This document shows, in pieces, positions 34,642 to 46,903 of a stretch of DNA of 64,000 nt. Under the pieces are notes generated by a model that saw nothing but the letters and a program-made list of their open reading frames with translations, was not told the origin of the DNA and did no database searches. Position numbers and translations under genes: made by a program. Source of the stretch: Xiphydria camelus (taxonomy: Eukaryota > Arthropoda > Insecta > Hymenoptera > Xiphydriidae). Location of the stretch: contig OY783194.1 in the NCBI GenBank assembly GCA_963678675.1, forward strand, positions 36,062,278 to 36,126,277. The letters are read 5' to 3'. The stretch's first letter is position 1. Each line of letters begins with the position of its first letter.

Positions 34642-36589
34642 AAGCGAACGTTCGAAAGGATCGTTCCCCTCCTTTTTTTCTCTATAAATACATTCGTGGC
34701 ATATGGATTACGAGTTCGAGAGAGTCGGTCGGAATGAGAGGAGTTGAAAATGTCAGAAGAGAGCGGCGGATGTCGAACCAGAGGTTCGCCTCATATGTCT
34801 CGAATGTTAAATTACGCAACGACGCGTCGACCCTCCGATATCCCCGCGGCGGTGTTTTTTTTCCCACGATTAACGGCTCGTCGGGTCGTATTCGCGGGTA
34901 ACGGGAAAGAGGCGAAGTCAAAGGGAATTTTCAAATTTCTCGGGCACCCTTCCAAGCAAAACACAACAGCCCGGAAGTGACCGACGAACCTAGGGAATGA
35001 CGAATGTGAAATTGAAAGCAGAAAAGCCGACCTCGAAATATCGTTTCGCCGTGGGATCCTGCGTTGTCACCCGAATAGCGCGGCTATCGATCTCAGCCAG
35101 GGGCCAACCAAACTCGCCGAGGTAAAACGATCTCCTCCACCGCAGAATTACATCACGATCTTTTTCCGTGGAGAGAGAGAGAGATATCGATCCCGTCATT
35201 TTCATCGCCTCGCCCCGGACAGCGAACAAGAAAAATTGCAATAATAGTTACGAGTCGAGAAACGCGTTATCGAGGTGATCATAAATTATAAAGGAACAAG
35301 AAATAGCCCCGTTCGTTATGATTTATAGCCACGCCGCCGAAAATACATCACAGCAACATCAACAGCGAAGATCTCAATTAATATCTCCCGCTGTGTGTGT
35401 CTCACGGTGACTGAGAGAGAAATTATTTATAAATCGCGAAGCAGCGCCTCTGATTTCGAATCGAGTCCGCCGATCGAGACTTTCCAACTCGATCGAACCG
35501 CGTTAAATCGGTACGATTTATCTCGACATCGCGCGCCTGTGCATAGGCAATGCGATGCGATATGCGTCTAGAGGGACGCGAGAGAGGATACGCGGCCCGC
35601 CCTCGCCTCTCGGGCGCGTGTCCAAGCGAAACAGAGAGCGGCTCGTTCAGAGTGTCAAGAGGAGACGAAGAGGCTGCCGGATATCGGGATCGAACGGCTT
35701 TTACCTGCGCGTCAATTGCAACGCGCCCCGACTTTGTTTCGATCGCCTGCCATTCCCACGTGTTCCGAACGGTTCTGTATACTTTGGCAACTGGCTCCGG
35801 GCAGTCGACACGCTTCGAAACGGTTAACGGCTAATTTTAATACGCGTTCCTAAGCGTTTCCTCCGCGTCCCGATATCCTCGGGGTCTCGCGTTCGGCGCG
35901 CCGTTGCTCCTCGCTTCGGCGTGATTGGTTTGACGTATATTGCCGGCGCGTGAAATTCCTCGCGAGCGATCTGTTCTCCGCGCGAGCGGCCACTGGAAAG
36001 AGGCGAAAAAGGAGGTGGAAATATCGAGGAATTCGCGTCTCACTCGCAACTCTCGCTGCACTTCCGGGCCGCTACGCCGAACCGGCGGTGTTTGAACGAT
36101 TATTGTCGCTTGGAATCGTTAACGTACAATTTATCGAGCTCCGCGTTCTCTCGCCCCGCAATATCCTTCAATTTCTCTCGACGGTTCTCGCTCCTCCAGC
36201 CCTTCTTTGTCTCGCGCGCGTAACACTCGGCGAAGCCTGCAGCAGGCGCGCGTAGTACCGCTCCCGGAGAGACGCCGCCCCGCCAAATTTTCTCTCTCTC
36301 GAGCCGCGGAGGGAGCGATCCTCGTCCGGCGCACGGCGAAGACCGCGTCAACAAAAACCGGTCGGACCCGCTGCGGGCGCTTCGTCCGAAGACCGGACAG
36401 TGTTCCGACTAGGGATTGCGCGGCGCGCTGCGATACGCCGAAATGTACTTATACTCTCGACGCTCTTATTTGCCTTCCCGCGTCATTCATTCGATCCCTC
36501 GTCTAGCGCGCGAGGTGCAGCGACCGCTTTCGAAAGTTGGCGTTCTATTCTCCTCTCTTCGAACGTCCTGCGAAGCGCTTCTTCGGGCG

Positions 36590-36990
36590 CTGGAACCTGG
36601 AGAACCTTCTATTCGTACGGTCATACCTTTGCTTATTTTTTACCTGTATTTATATTCACTTTTACGTATTTTTATTTTACTTATTTCAACTTTTACTATT
36701 TTCTTTTATGCACCTGAACTTATTTTTACCTCAACTTTTACTTTTACTGCTCATCGTATTATTCGTCACATTAACGTTACTTTTCGTTATTACTGTTACT
36801 TATTCTTACATTTACTTATATTTATTTTTACTTCAACTTTTACTTATTTTTACGGTTCATCGTATTATTCATCAATATCGTTACTTTTCCTTATTTTCGC
36901 CTTTCTCTTTGTGCTCTTAGGAGACACCTGTCTTAGAGCCTACTCGATAAACGCATCTTCTTCTTCTTCTTCCTCTTCTTCTTCTTCTCA
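36590..36990 (-). repeat. AAG-tailed hairpin repeat, inverted copy
   Basis: (TTC)n at 36957-36988 preceded by CTCGATAAACGCATC and AGAGCCTACT (degenerate hairpin), then ACTTTTACTTATTTTTAC-type sequence, the complement of the AAGTAA-rich body. Confidence 0.7.
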
Positions 36991-38053
36991 TCCGTCGCTC
37001 GATCCGCGACGAAAAATGAAGGAAAAGTACAAGCGCAGCTCCGAGAAAGGGAAAGCCGATCGAGCGCTCTCGCCCGGCCCGATGATACCGCCGCGCGCCT
37101 CGAACAGTATCGACGAGCGCGTCGCTGCAAACCGGTCGGACCTGCTACAGGCGCCGCGTTCGCGCGAGGATGGAATTATTACACGGGAAAGAGAAGCTCG
37201 CCACGCACGCGGTGAGTTCGATGTACTCGGTACTCTGAAGCTTTTATTTTCTCGTCATTCGTATCTCCGCAAATTCATTCACACATTTCGATCCGTCTGC
37301 CGTCGCAGACGCGTCACTTCCGAGCCTCCGCGTCGCACGGGTGCACCGCGTCACGGGGCACTCGGGAGAGAGAGTTTATTCGTCATCTTGGTCCTCCGTA
37401 CCGTAACGTTTAGAAAATAGGTTTAGCCCTAATCTCCGCGAATCGCGCGCGCTTCGCACACGGCGTCGTTGTCTTTTTCTCAGCTATCGGATTAACGTAG
37501 TTAAGTAGTGTAACGCATCGCGTTGCGCGGGTACGGTGCGATTCCGCGGGACCGGATACATTTGGAAACGATTTTGCCGCGGATATGTATTTTCGATTTT
37601 CTCGGAACTGAAATCTATCGACTACCGACCCCACACGTCCGTCGCTACTAACGGCGTGACTGCGAAAACCGTACCGGTGATTTCCCAAAATCGACATCAG
37701 CCCGGCGGCAATCGCACCGTACGACGGCGCACCGATTTAAAATTTTAACGACTAACCTACTCTATCTCTCGCACGCTAGCCTCTTTCATCCAAACGGCCT
37801 CCACACATTTCGACTCGCGCGCCCGGCTCTCACGCGCATCCGCGACACACCGACGCTCCGTCGTCTCCGGTCGCACGTACAAAACACGTCTTTTTAAGTG
37901 AAAACTCGATATAAACGGTAATCGTTCGCATCGTACAGGCACTGCAGCTGCGCTCGCGCCCCGACGAGGCCGCAGCTACGAAGAGGCACGTTGTGAATGT
38001 GGTTCGGCGCGTGTTGGCCGCTGCGCTTTGGCACGTCTTTCCTTTGGTACATC

Positions 38054-38073
38054 GGGGGGGGGGGGGGGGGGGG
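38054..38073. repeat. Poly-G run (20)
   Basis: Uninterrupted G homopolymer; its length may be unreliable in assembly. Confidence 0.9.
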
Positions 38074-38654
38074 CCAGGCGTCTCCTTCCGGAGGCGAATT
38101 CCCTCGCGCCCGGCTTCCGGAATCCCGTCACTGGACGCGGAGGGGGGCTGAAGTCGCTGTGAAGTCGGCTGTCTGAAAAAGCGGAGCCTCGATGTGATTA
38201 CAGGATGATGGGTCACCGCGCGTTTCCCGGGTACGTACGCGCGCGTCCGAGATAATCGCACAGCTGGAAGCGTCGTAGTAAAATGTACAGTTTCTCGCGC
38301 GAGATCCCCGGGGTCCCGTAAAACGACAATTAGAGGCTGTGGTGGTATACAGTTCGCCCCGCCGAGAAAACACATCTGCCGTTCGCCAGTGGTTACAGTC
38401 CGGAGCGCATCCGCCAGACTTCGGAGGCGACGGAAGCACGAAGAGAAGAAGAAAAAGAAGAAGAAGAGGGGGGAGGAACGCGCAATATATCACCCGCGCG
38501 CCGGTCTCCGGTATAGTAACGAGCTCTAATATTACGTATCGCGTATCTATCGGACGATAGAGAGGGAATATTTTAAGACAGAATGCTACGCGCGCTCTAA
38601 ATAGGCCCTGCGGTGTTGTAACTCCCCCTCCTCCCTACCGCCGTTCCTCGCACG

Positions 38655-38669
38655 CCCCCCCCCCCCCCC
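38655..38669. repeat. Poly-C run (15)
   Basis: C homopolymer about 220 bp beyond the shakB stop codon. Confidence 0.9.
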
Positions 38670-38886
38670 GGCCCTCGCTTCACGTCGCTCTCGGCCCCCA
38701 TGTGCCGATGATACCGGCTCTAAGGTCTTCCAGACGCAACGCCCGAGACGGATTACCGGCGGATCATCGACGTTCCATCGCCGAACGCGGCTCGTTAAAG
38801 GATTTCTAACGACGGGGCGAGCGGGAACGGCATCTCGTGATCCTCTCCGGCTGATCCCTCGCGCGCTGTGGATTTTCTCACCGCTA

Positions 38887-41800
38887 TCAAGCCTCCTGGA
38901 GCTCGCCCTTCACCCCCGGCACGCTATGGTGATGCCGCGAAGCCAGCTTGTTCGCGAGCTCGTGCATCACGTCCCGATATATGACGGTGTCCAAGTTCTC
39001 GCCCAGCATGTAGAGGAGGAACCAGTCGCCCATTTTGCTGCGACGGACGATCGTCTCCACGGCCTCTCGCCTTATCAGGCGAAACCTCAGCCGCAGCAGG
39101 TACACCCGCATTCGGGGCGAAAATATTATCACGACCTGGAAATCGGGGTGGACATTTTTTTTATCGGGTTTTTCGATCGCGCGCGTCTTTGAACATTTGA
39201 GGAGCTGTCTTTCAAAACGTAGTTATCGAACGAAACCTTGTTTTCGGTAAATCCTAATTATTTGTTCTAAAGTTACCAATTGCAATATCTCATTTTCACA
39301 GATGAAAATATGTAGCATTAAAAGCAAAATTTAAAAATATACACCCAAATAAAAGTGATTAAGAAATAATTAAGATTTACTGAAGACAAGGTTTTGTTAA
39401 AAAACTGCGTCTTGAAGGATAGCTCCTCATTTCCGAGAGATATAGGTGGGAAGAAGAAGGAGGGAGCGCGGAGGAGAAATTCACCCTGTAGACGACGGTC
39501 ATGAAGCTGAGCGCTCCGAGCAGCAGGAACCAGAACCAGAGGAAGACGTAGATCTTCTCGTTCACGACGTTCAGCGGTAGGATGCAGACGGCGTCGTGCC
39601 TCTCCACCTCGCCGCTCACGCCGTACTTGTAGAAGGTGCACTTGGTCATGCGCGGGAAGACGTATATCATCGGATCGACCCGGTCCTCCTGGTCGGACTC
39701 GAGGAATCGCAGGACGTCGATGCCGAACGTGAGGAAGGCTCCGTCGAAGAAGCGATTCATCAGGAACATCTGACCTGCGCGGAGAGGTGGGGAGAGAAAG
39801 CGTTATCGTCGTGGTAGAGCTATCCTCGGATTCGTCGACGATAATTTTCGTTTGGAGAATTGTCGCAAAAAAAATTTTAACAGTCGTCGGGGTGACGTGT
39901 CAAAGGAAACGTAAGACGTCGAGGATTTTAAGTATCAAAATATTAATTTTCTCAGATAAAATTATCGATATCAAAGCGTCATCAGGTGAGGATGACAGCG
40001 AATCGTTCTTTCTTATCTTCGCGTGCACGAGAATCAGGAAAAATTAAGAATTTAAGACCAATGTGCCTGGAAAATCAGAGAACTTTGCTTTCAGATTTCA
40101 CACCAAACACCGCGGATGTGATTCAAAGTCACCCGCCCCCAAAAATCACGGAGAAAGGGGCTGTTCTCGCGGATGACTCCGAGGAACCCGTGTCTGGTAA
40201 CGCGGCCAACTGTGCCTCCGCCAAATGATTATAAATAGTTCATTGACTCGTATCCCCCTTCTATCGTCCTTTTTACACCGCCTTTCCACCCCCGATTACG
40301 CGTAATATCGAATTTTCGATTCGCGCAGTCGCCGCCACGGTCCAACGTGTAACAGATCCACCACTGCAGCTGCACGCCTACAGCCCAATTCCGTCGAGAT
40401 GCGAAAACGAAAATTGAAGAGGAAATCGAGCGGCTCGAAACCGCAGTGGACTGTAAAACCGTCGCGCGAAACATTTCTGTGAGATATTTCGCGAAGATAA
40501 AATTCATCTGAGAAGCAGACTTCGATTCGCGCGCCCCGCATACTCACCAACCACGTTTATGAGCGCCAACAACTCGCACAAGTAGTACCTGTAGGCCCAC
40601 CAATTGTGGTACCTCAAGTTCTCCCAGAGATAATCGAGCAGCAGCTTCTTCTTCTGCTTCTTCTCCACCTCGGAGCAGATCCCTATGTCCAGGTCCATCA
40701 TGAGGGCGTGAATCTTGCCGCCCTCCCAGCCCTTCCACAGCCATCGCGGAGTGTAGAAGAGGATAGCCTGCAAGCACAGTACAACGGCGAAAGGAGTACG
40801 CACCTGCCCAGGCGGAAAAGTTCTATATGAATTATACATACATGTAGGTACAGTCCATATATGAATTTGGTCCTAGATGGATTTTAAATGATTTCTATAT
40901 ATAAACCATATATGGATTTCTATATGGTTTATATAGAGTTCGTATATGTATGGTTCTTATAGAAATCATATTCATGTAACCCATATATCAAGGATGCCCG
41001 GGAAAAAGAGTATAAGTCAAAGTCGCCTACCAAAACGCTTCTACAATTTTCTTCTACTTTCCTAGAGATATTTGTGTGCTACATGCATTTAACTGTTCTT
41101 ATGAGAAGTGTTATTTTCATTTTATACATTTTTTCAGCAGTTTGTGTTTCAATATAAACAAATAAAGGTGTTTCCTGAGCAATACCATTTTTTGACTTGT
41201 ACTCTTTTTCCCGAGCATCCTAGATATCGTGGGTATACTGCGAAAAGTGACCAAGTCAAAAATCAACTTGGTCGCTTTTTACTGTATTATTATACTATCA
41301 GTCCTATGGACTTGATCATATATCCGCAGTGTCAAAATAAACTGAAAATATTTAAGTTTATTTTGACACTGCGGATATACAATAACCAAGTCTATAGGAC
41401 TGACAGTAATACAGTAAAAAGTGACCAAGTTGATTTTTGACTCGGTCACTTTTCGCAGTAAACCCACGATATGGACTGTACAAGCAATATAGAACTTTTC
41501 CGCCTGAGTAAATACAAGGGCTTTGTGTTACGGATTCATCGGGAGAGAACAGGAAGACGACGCGATATTCGCCCCGTGATTTCCCGATAAGCGAGCGTTC
41601 GCGGAATCGTATATCGCCGCACACGGTGTCAACGCACCCGGGTATAGTCCCCCGAGCCGTTCGCAACCGGGCGCGCGTTTGCGCGAGTCCGCTGAAGTAG
41701 ATTTTGCACATAAGCTCCCTGGCAACGCTCCAAATCATTCGTCTACGTTCAAAGCGCCGTGAACGCGCGCACAAAGCACCCGCATACTATGTACCCGCGG

Positions 41801-44800
41801 CGCGCGCGCGCGTGTGAGGCGCGTTACTCCGTGTACCGTGTGCGTAACGCACGTACGGGGATTTCTAGTGAATAGGTCGTCGCATCACGGCGAGGCGCTG
41901 TGCGTAATTCCTCTATTATTCGGGGTTCGATGCGGGGAACGAATCGTGGAGCAATCGCAATTTGTACATATTTCTTTGAGGATTTTCCCACACGTAGGTA
42001 TACATAAGTATAAATTGACGGGGTCGAGGGCGCGAGCGCTTGACGGACGCTTCGCGCGCGCGTCCGACTATTAGCTTCTTATTCCACTTGCCAGGCACTT
42101 TCGCGTAGGCGGTCGGACGCGTTGCGGTGCATCCTCACTTATAGATCGCAACGCATCGTAGGTACGACGGCGATGCAAAGCGTGTAAAATGTACTTTCGC
42201 TATAATACAGTGTAAATAAAATTTGTATTTTTAATGTACTTTTATATAAAGCTTTTTTCGGATAATTGATTATGAAAATTAACATACTCCGTAATTATGA
42301 AAATTAGTATACATGAGCCGTTTGGTTTCAAAATCGGCCACCTCCGTATTTGATAAAATCGGCCATCTCCATTTAAAAAATTATAATGCAGCAAAATCTT
42401 CCAAGAATTTTTTCTATACACATATGGATTAGTTGTTCCGAAGCAATATACTTATACCAGGTACTTATACCTGGTATAGGTATATGTACCAAAAATCGCA
42501 TTAATTAATGCTTGCATTTCTATGGTACATATTATTTGAAGTCCTGACAAATTTGCTTACTTGGAGTTGGCCGATTTTGAAACCAAGCGACTCACATATT
42601 TTCTTATAAAACTGCCCATGTAAATTACATAACGGAGTATATTAATTTTTATAATCACGTATCGAATAGAAGCTTTATATGCAATTGTATTAATTTAATG
42701 TAGCTTTTTGTTTACAGTGTACACACACTGATAAAAATAATTTACCGATCCGAGTTATTGTTGACATTAACAGTGCCAGGAATATATTTATTTAAATCAG
42801 ACATATTGTCGTTGAATCAAGTGTATATTAGTCAAATTCAATAAACGTACACTCGTCTTGGATAAATCTGTTCTTGGCACTATTCGTGTCGACGGTTACT
42901 TGTATCTTTAAATTCTTTCTTTCACTGTACAAATTCCTCGCCGAGATATAAACAATCGTTTCTAGCGCTACTTTTTCAACGCAAGGAGGTAATTCTTTCG
43001 GTAACATTAACGGCAGAGATGCGCAACGAACGTTTCCTCGCTAGGTACCGTTAAAGACGCAAATGACCCGTTGAAAACCAGAATGGTGTAAGTCACGTTT
43101 CATGTAAGCTGAGATTATTTGACTGCACAGTGAAGTACAATTTGAAAAATCTGTCTAGACGATACAAACAGATATTTCAAATTGTACCCAACTTTGCAGT
43201 CAAATAATCTCAGCTTGCATAAAATGTGACTAACCCCATCCGGTTTTCAACGGCTCAAATTCCTCCACTCGTTCCCGTCCGCCACGCTTACTTGAAACAG
43301 CAACGCGAAGATGACCCACTGGTAATACTTGTGCTGCTTGACCAGTGGATGCGGCTCGTGGCCGGGGGCCCGCGTCTTGCTGTTCAATACCCCGGGATAG
43401 GGCACCGCCTGACCCAGGCTCATATTGAACGCGTGGATCATGCTGTACGTGGTGTGCAGCCAACAAAACGTCTCGAGCACGACCTTGTCGACGGAGCCCG
43501 AGGCCTCGCAGTGAATCGGCGAGCCGGAGAGGCTCTTGCACGCGAGCGTGAGACAACCGGCCAGCAGAAAGGCCACCGTCGCGCGGTAGTGCAGCCGAAA
43601 TATCATCGTGTCCTCCGAGACGCGCTGGACCTTGAAGAGGGATCGGATCGAGCCGAAGATGTCTATCATCTTCAACATCAGTGGCATCTTCCGCGGGTCA
43701 ACGGCGCAGCTCTAGACGGGGTGGGCGATCGAATCGGACCCGACGGGGAGGCTGCTGCAGCTGTGGACGGTGCGCGCGACCGGAAGCGGCAGCGACGGCA
43801 TTGTCGCACTCACGTCGACGCTCTTCGCCGCGTACACGCGCGCGCGGGCCCGTCGTCGGGTCGCGAGCATCGCGAGACGCGCGACTCGCTTTTCGGCTCT
43901 ACGCGGCCTGAGGCTCTTCGCACGCGCGCGACACTTCGGTATCGGCGCGAGACGGGAATGACGGCTGAGGCGCGCGCGACACACGCGTGGCGCGTGGAAG
44001 CGAGGCGTTGGAAGACTGCGAGCGGACTTGAGGGGCATCCCTTGGCCTCGACTGACGGCGGACACATAACTTGTATCATCTTTCGCTGGTTCGTCGGCGT
44101 GGCATCGGCGAGGGGGGAGTCGGGGTGAGTCGATTGCGAGAAATGCGTTTCCGCGCTGCGTGATGGATACGCGCGAGCATCGGCGAGGGAAACACGGAGC
44201 CGAAGATCGATACTTTGTCGTTCGCACAGCTCTTCGAGGAAACGAGTGAAATACGACGTTTTTCGCCGTCCCTTTCATCCTTTGAGACTTCTCAAAGAAC
44301 CTCGCTGACGCGCTCGCAAAGAGAGAAACGTCAGGCTGAACCGTCACAACCTCGCAGTCGGTTCCCGACGTATCCGCGGCAGCGTCGTAAAAGGAGAGCG
44401 CACAAGTCGGTGACATGCGCCCGTGACACCGGAGGAAACGTCGTCCCTCGCTCGTCGATCAGCCCGCTCGTAAAGTCCCCGTGCGAGCGGCGACCGGGCC
44501 ACTCAGTCATCGCCGGCTGGCCGCTGGCCATCGGCTCGCTCTTCTTTTTCTTCTCCTTCCTCGCGCTCTTGTCGCGGGAGCCGTGAAAATGCCAGAAAAA
44601 AAAAGGGAGGAGAAGAAAAAGAAGAAAGGGATACTAGAGCGGACACTCGTCAAGGCATTCGGGTCATTGTCGGACTATAGTTAGCGGAGACGCGCTGCGC
44701 GGACGGACGGACGTACGGGGTCGTTCCGGGGAGACCTTATCACGACGGCGACGCGACTTTTTCTTTCTTTTCCAAACGTCGCGAATCTACGATCCGCAGT

Positions 44801-46903
44801 GTTTCGGCGGATCGCGAACGGTTCTCGTGTAGGTATTTTCGCAGTGATTCGCGTGGATTAAGAATGGCAGGATCGAAGAGGGGGAGAAGGGATGAGGGAT
44901 CGCGCCGAGACTCGAGATGGACGGATTTTGAAAACAACGGAAGAACGATTCGTAGCCCGTCGCTCAAAAAATATTCCTGTGCTCGATTCTTCCGATTCTA
45001 AAGAAAAAGTCCCACTCGCACATCGGTCGCTGAATGACGAGAAGTCGTTCATCCGGAAGATTAATTTCTAATCGCGGGGATGAGAAGGAATTGAACCGAT
45101 GCCAACTGAGCCTCGAATGACGATTCTGGACCAATAATTTCCGAATTAACAACGAAACACTGTTAAAAGTTTCATCGACTTTCGGATACTCATCGTCGGT
45201 GTACCTAAAATTACGAAATTGTATTTGTAATCTCAGGAGACGCGTGTTTATCTTAAGTCTGAATAACAATTTCGTAGTTATTCGATCGTTTCTTCATTTT
45301 AAAGTACAACCTTATACAGAAATCCATGCGACGCTTTCCTGAATTTAAAAGGAAGGTATATGATATTCGAGACATATTTCTGTACCTCGGAATAGAAAGG
45401 GCGGTTGTCCAAAACCCTGCATTCGCGTAAACAGTTGATTCTGCGAGTGCGGTCAAACAGGTCAATGTAAATTCATTTCTTTCGCTAATTTGTCAGGGAA
45501 ACTGTGATTTTTGCGACTTGAAATTCAGCATTTTAACCGTGCTCAATGAAAAAATCGGGCTTCTTTATTCTAGAATATACATTTATCCCAAAACTTAAAT
45601 TTTAGAATATCCGCCCTTTCTATTCCAGAGAGAGAGAGAGAGAGAGAGAGAGTACAGATTTATATTTAATAAAAACTTGAGTACTTTCACGAAGCTTAAC
45701 ACTTTTAGCGATCTATTAAATGCGAACGCTAAAAAATCTCCCTCCCAAGTCGAAGGGCTGCTCGACTCGAACCCGCTGAATAATCGCACCCTTAACCATC
45801 GACGAGCCCGCGACCGAGTACTCGCCCGGGTCGCGCGCGTTGGCGACCCTCGAGAAGCGACCGTAGATTTAAGCGATGTGCTTAAGGTTTCCCTCTTGGC
45901 AATGAACTAGATATAAGCCTCTGTAAGCAGCGAGTAAGTTGTTCGCGTCCGGCCGCAACGCCGCCGATTCTCGCCGGTCGACCTTCCACGACTTCGGCGG
46001 CGAAATCGAGGGAGGTGGAAGGCTCTGCGAGGCGCATCGACGGCGAATGAATATACGAGAATCTGTCGACGCGAGTCGAGAAAATCCGTAGATTTTCTCC
46101 GCCGAAATTTCAAGAGCCGATCCTCTGCGCGCGGCGCCGCCCTCCGTGCGAGTTAAGTAGGGCAGCGCTCCTTTATATACACCCGTATACATAGCGCACG
46201 TGTAACCTTGCGCGTAACGCGTCGCGTATACGCTTACGCCGAGGCGGTGTTGACGCGTACGCGCGCGCGCGCTGCTCCGATACAAGAAGATACTCGGCTC
46301 GCCCCGCGTCCGACTATACGGCGGCCGTTACTACTCGCGCCGAGGAAGAAGGGACAGACGAGCATCTCTCGCGTGTCCCTCCCTCCTTTCACCGCGCGGA
46401 TCTTGCAGTTGGAATGTAACGCAGTGGATCCGCGGATCGATTTATTTAAAAGGCCCCTCCGCTCCGTGGAATTCGACGGCTCGGAGAGGACTTCTCGCGT
46501 GCGCGAGACGTCGATGAGACGACAGGACGAAGAAGTTTACCTGCAAAAACAGCATGAAGCAAACCCACTGATAATAGCGGTACACCTTCCTCTCGCTGGC
46601 GGGGTGCGACTTGGAGTTATCGACACCCGGGAAGGGCACCTCCTCGCCCTCGCGCTTCTTGTACGCACTGGTGATCGTGTAGGTGCTGTGTATCCAGCAA
46701 TAAGTGTTCAACACGTCCTCCGGTATGTCCTTGCTGTGTATACAGTCGATCGGATTACCGACGTACTGTCGCGTCGTGACGATGAGCGAGAACGCCACGA
46801 GCAGCATCACCGTGATGCTGTAGTGCAACCTGAAGACCGCCGAGTCGATGTGGATGTGCGAGATCTTGATGAGATTCTTCAGCCCGCGAAATACGTCCAA
46901 CAT
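38887..46903 (-). CDS. shakB: Innexin shaking-B, canonical isoform (4 exons)
   Basis: Seen: exons 46903-46541, 40767-40548, 39774-39485, 39135-38887; phases agree; 373 aa, the usual shakB length. The N terminus [13 protein letters not shown], the QYVGNPIDC and [12 protein letters not shown] blocks of the first extracellular loop (Cys54, Cys69), the TM2 innexin signature YYQW, the second-loop cysteines (TKCTFYK and [10 protein letters not shown]) and the tail [13 protein letters not shown] are all present. The last three exons, starting [12 protein letters not shown], are shared with two other N-terminal cassettes at 43292-43669 and 52436-53451. Family knowledge: innexins form invertebrate gap junctions; shaking-B makes electrical synapses, for example in the fly giant-fibre system. 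The 5.8-kb first intron holds the alternative exon at 43.3-43.7 kb and several foldback elements. The symbol rests on strong similarity to the fly protein; other innexins fit less well. Confidence 0.93.
39198..39430. mobile_element. Foldback MITE in the last shakB intron
   Basis: TGAGGAGCTGTCTTTCAAAA at the left pairs with CTTGAAGGATAGCTCCTCA at the right; the arms continue through AACCTTGTTTTCGGTAAATC / GATTTACTGAAGACAAGGTT. It fills 233 of the 349 bases between shared exons 2 and 3. Confidence 0.8.
40991..41221. mobile_element. 231-bp element with 31-bp TIRs
   Basis: AGGATGCCCGGGAAAAAGAG at the left; CTCTTTTTCCCGAGCATCCT closes the right end. The TIR reads on to TAAGTCAAA with two or three mismatches. 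Confidence 0.85.
41224..41471. mobile_element. 248-bp near-perfect palindromic MITE
   Basis: Arms of about 115 bp: ATATCGTGGGTATACTGCGA and AAAAGTGACCAAGTC at the left are mirrored by GACTCGGTCACTTTTCGCAG...CCACGATAT at the right. The loop is around TGAAAATATTTAAG. It abuts the 40991-41221 element. Confidence 0.9.
42206..42721. mobile_element. 516-bp foldback element in shakB intron
   Basis: TACAGTGTAAA end and complementary-like TTTACAGTGTA end; inner inverted pairs include GGTTTCAAAATCGGCCA with TGGCCGATTTTGAAACC and ACATACTCCGTAATTA with the AACGGAGTATATTAAT side. A small inner palindrome (ACCAGGTACTTATACCTGGT) lies at the centre. Confidence 0.7.
42757..42893. mobile_element. Short foldback in shakB intron
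   Basis: GTTGACATTAACAGTGCCAG at the left and CTTGGCACTATTCGTGTCGAC at the right are imperfect complements. Confidence 0.45.
43068..43253. mobile_element. Palindromic MITE just inside the donor of shakB exon b
   Basis: CCGTTGAAAACCAGAATGG at the left; CCATCCGGTTTTCAACGG at the right. The arms continue through AAGCTGAGATTATTTGACTGC. Its edge is 38 bp from the splice donor at 43291. Confidence 0.85.
43292..43669 (-). CDS. shakB: shakB alternative first coding exon 'b' (divergent innexin N-terminal half)
   Basis: Seen: one uninterrupted exon of 126 codons, ending TTTCAA|GTAAGC in phase 0, exactly the phase needed to join the shared exon at 40767. It begins [14 protein letters not shown], contains FRLHY, extracellular-loop cysteines at 54 and 69 (same positions as the canonical isoform), PYPGV and the YYQW signature. 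It has lost the usual QYVGNPIDC and DIPEDVL blocks and has [12 protein letters not shown] instead. In-frame ATGs 3 and 6 codons upstream (43678, 43687) could add MPLMLK; I prefer the inner start because it aligns with other innexins. No innexin C-terminal half lies between here and 40767, so it is read as a splice alternative of shakB, not a separate gene. Fly shakB is known to have alternative N termini (lethal and neural forms). Confidence 0.85.
43688..46540. other. shakB DNA between alternative exons b and canonical
   Basis: No exon recognised. Expected to contain the promoter and 5' untranslated sequence of isoform b. (GA)n at 45627-45652. Confidence 0.5.
45627..45652. repeat. (GA)n microsatellite
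   Basis: 13 GA units, about 1.9 kb upstream of shakB exon b. Confidence 0.95.

Larger units (their letters stand above)
25986..38886. other. Region between the ZP gene and shakB
   Basis: 12.9 kb with no supported gene. It holds the tandem repeat, MITEs, microsatellites and an inverted AAG-tailed repeat listed separately. The ZP promoter should lie just right of 25985; the 3' end of the shakB transcript should lie just left of 38887. Confidence 0.6.
40849..41480. mobile_element. Possible composite element in shakB intron
   Basis: TACAGTCCATAT at 40849 and its complement ATATGGACTGTA ending at 41480 enclose two intact foldbacks (40991-41221 and 41224-41471). The 12-bp outer repeats could be coincidental. 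Confidence 0.4.
40768..43291. other. shakB intron between alternative exon b and the shared exons
   Basis: 2.5 kb rich in foldback elements (listed separately), with AT-rich sequence. No extra innexin exon was seen. Confidence 0.7.

Noticed and set aside
36416..37420. 334-codon plus-strand frame
   Set aside because: Runs through the inverted AAG-tailed repeat ((TTC)n read as poly-Ser and a Phe/Tyr-rich stretch); no gene-like features.
43226..44128. 300-codon plus-strand frame
   Set aside because: Antisense of shakB exon b and flank; no own features.
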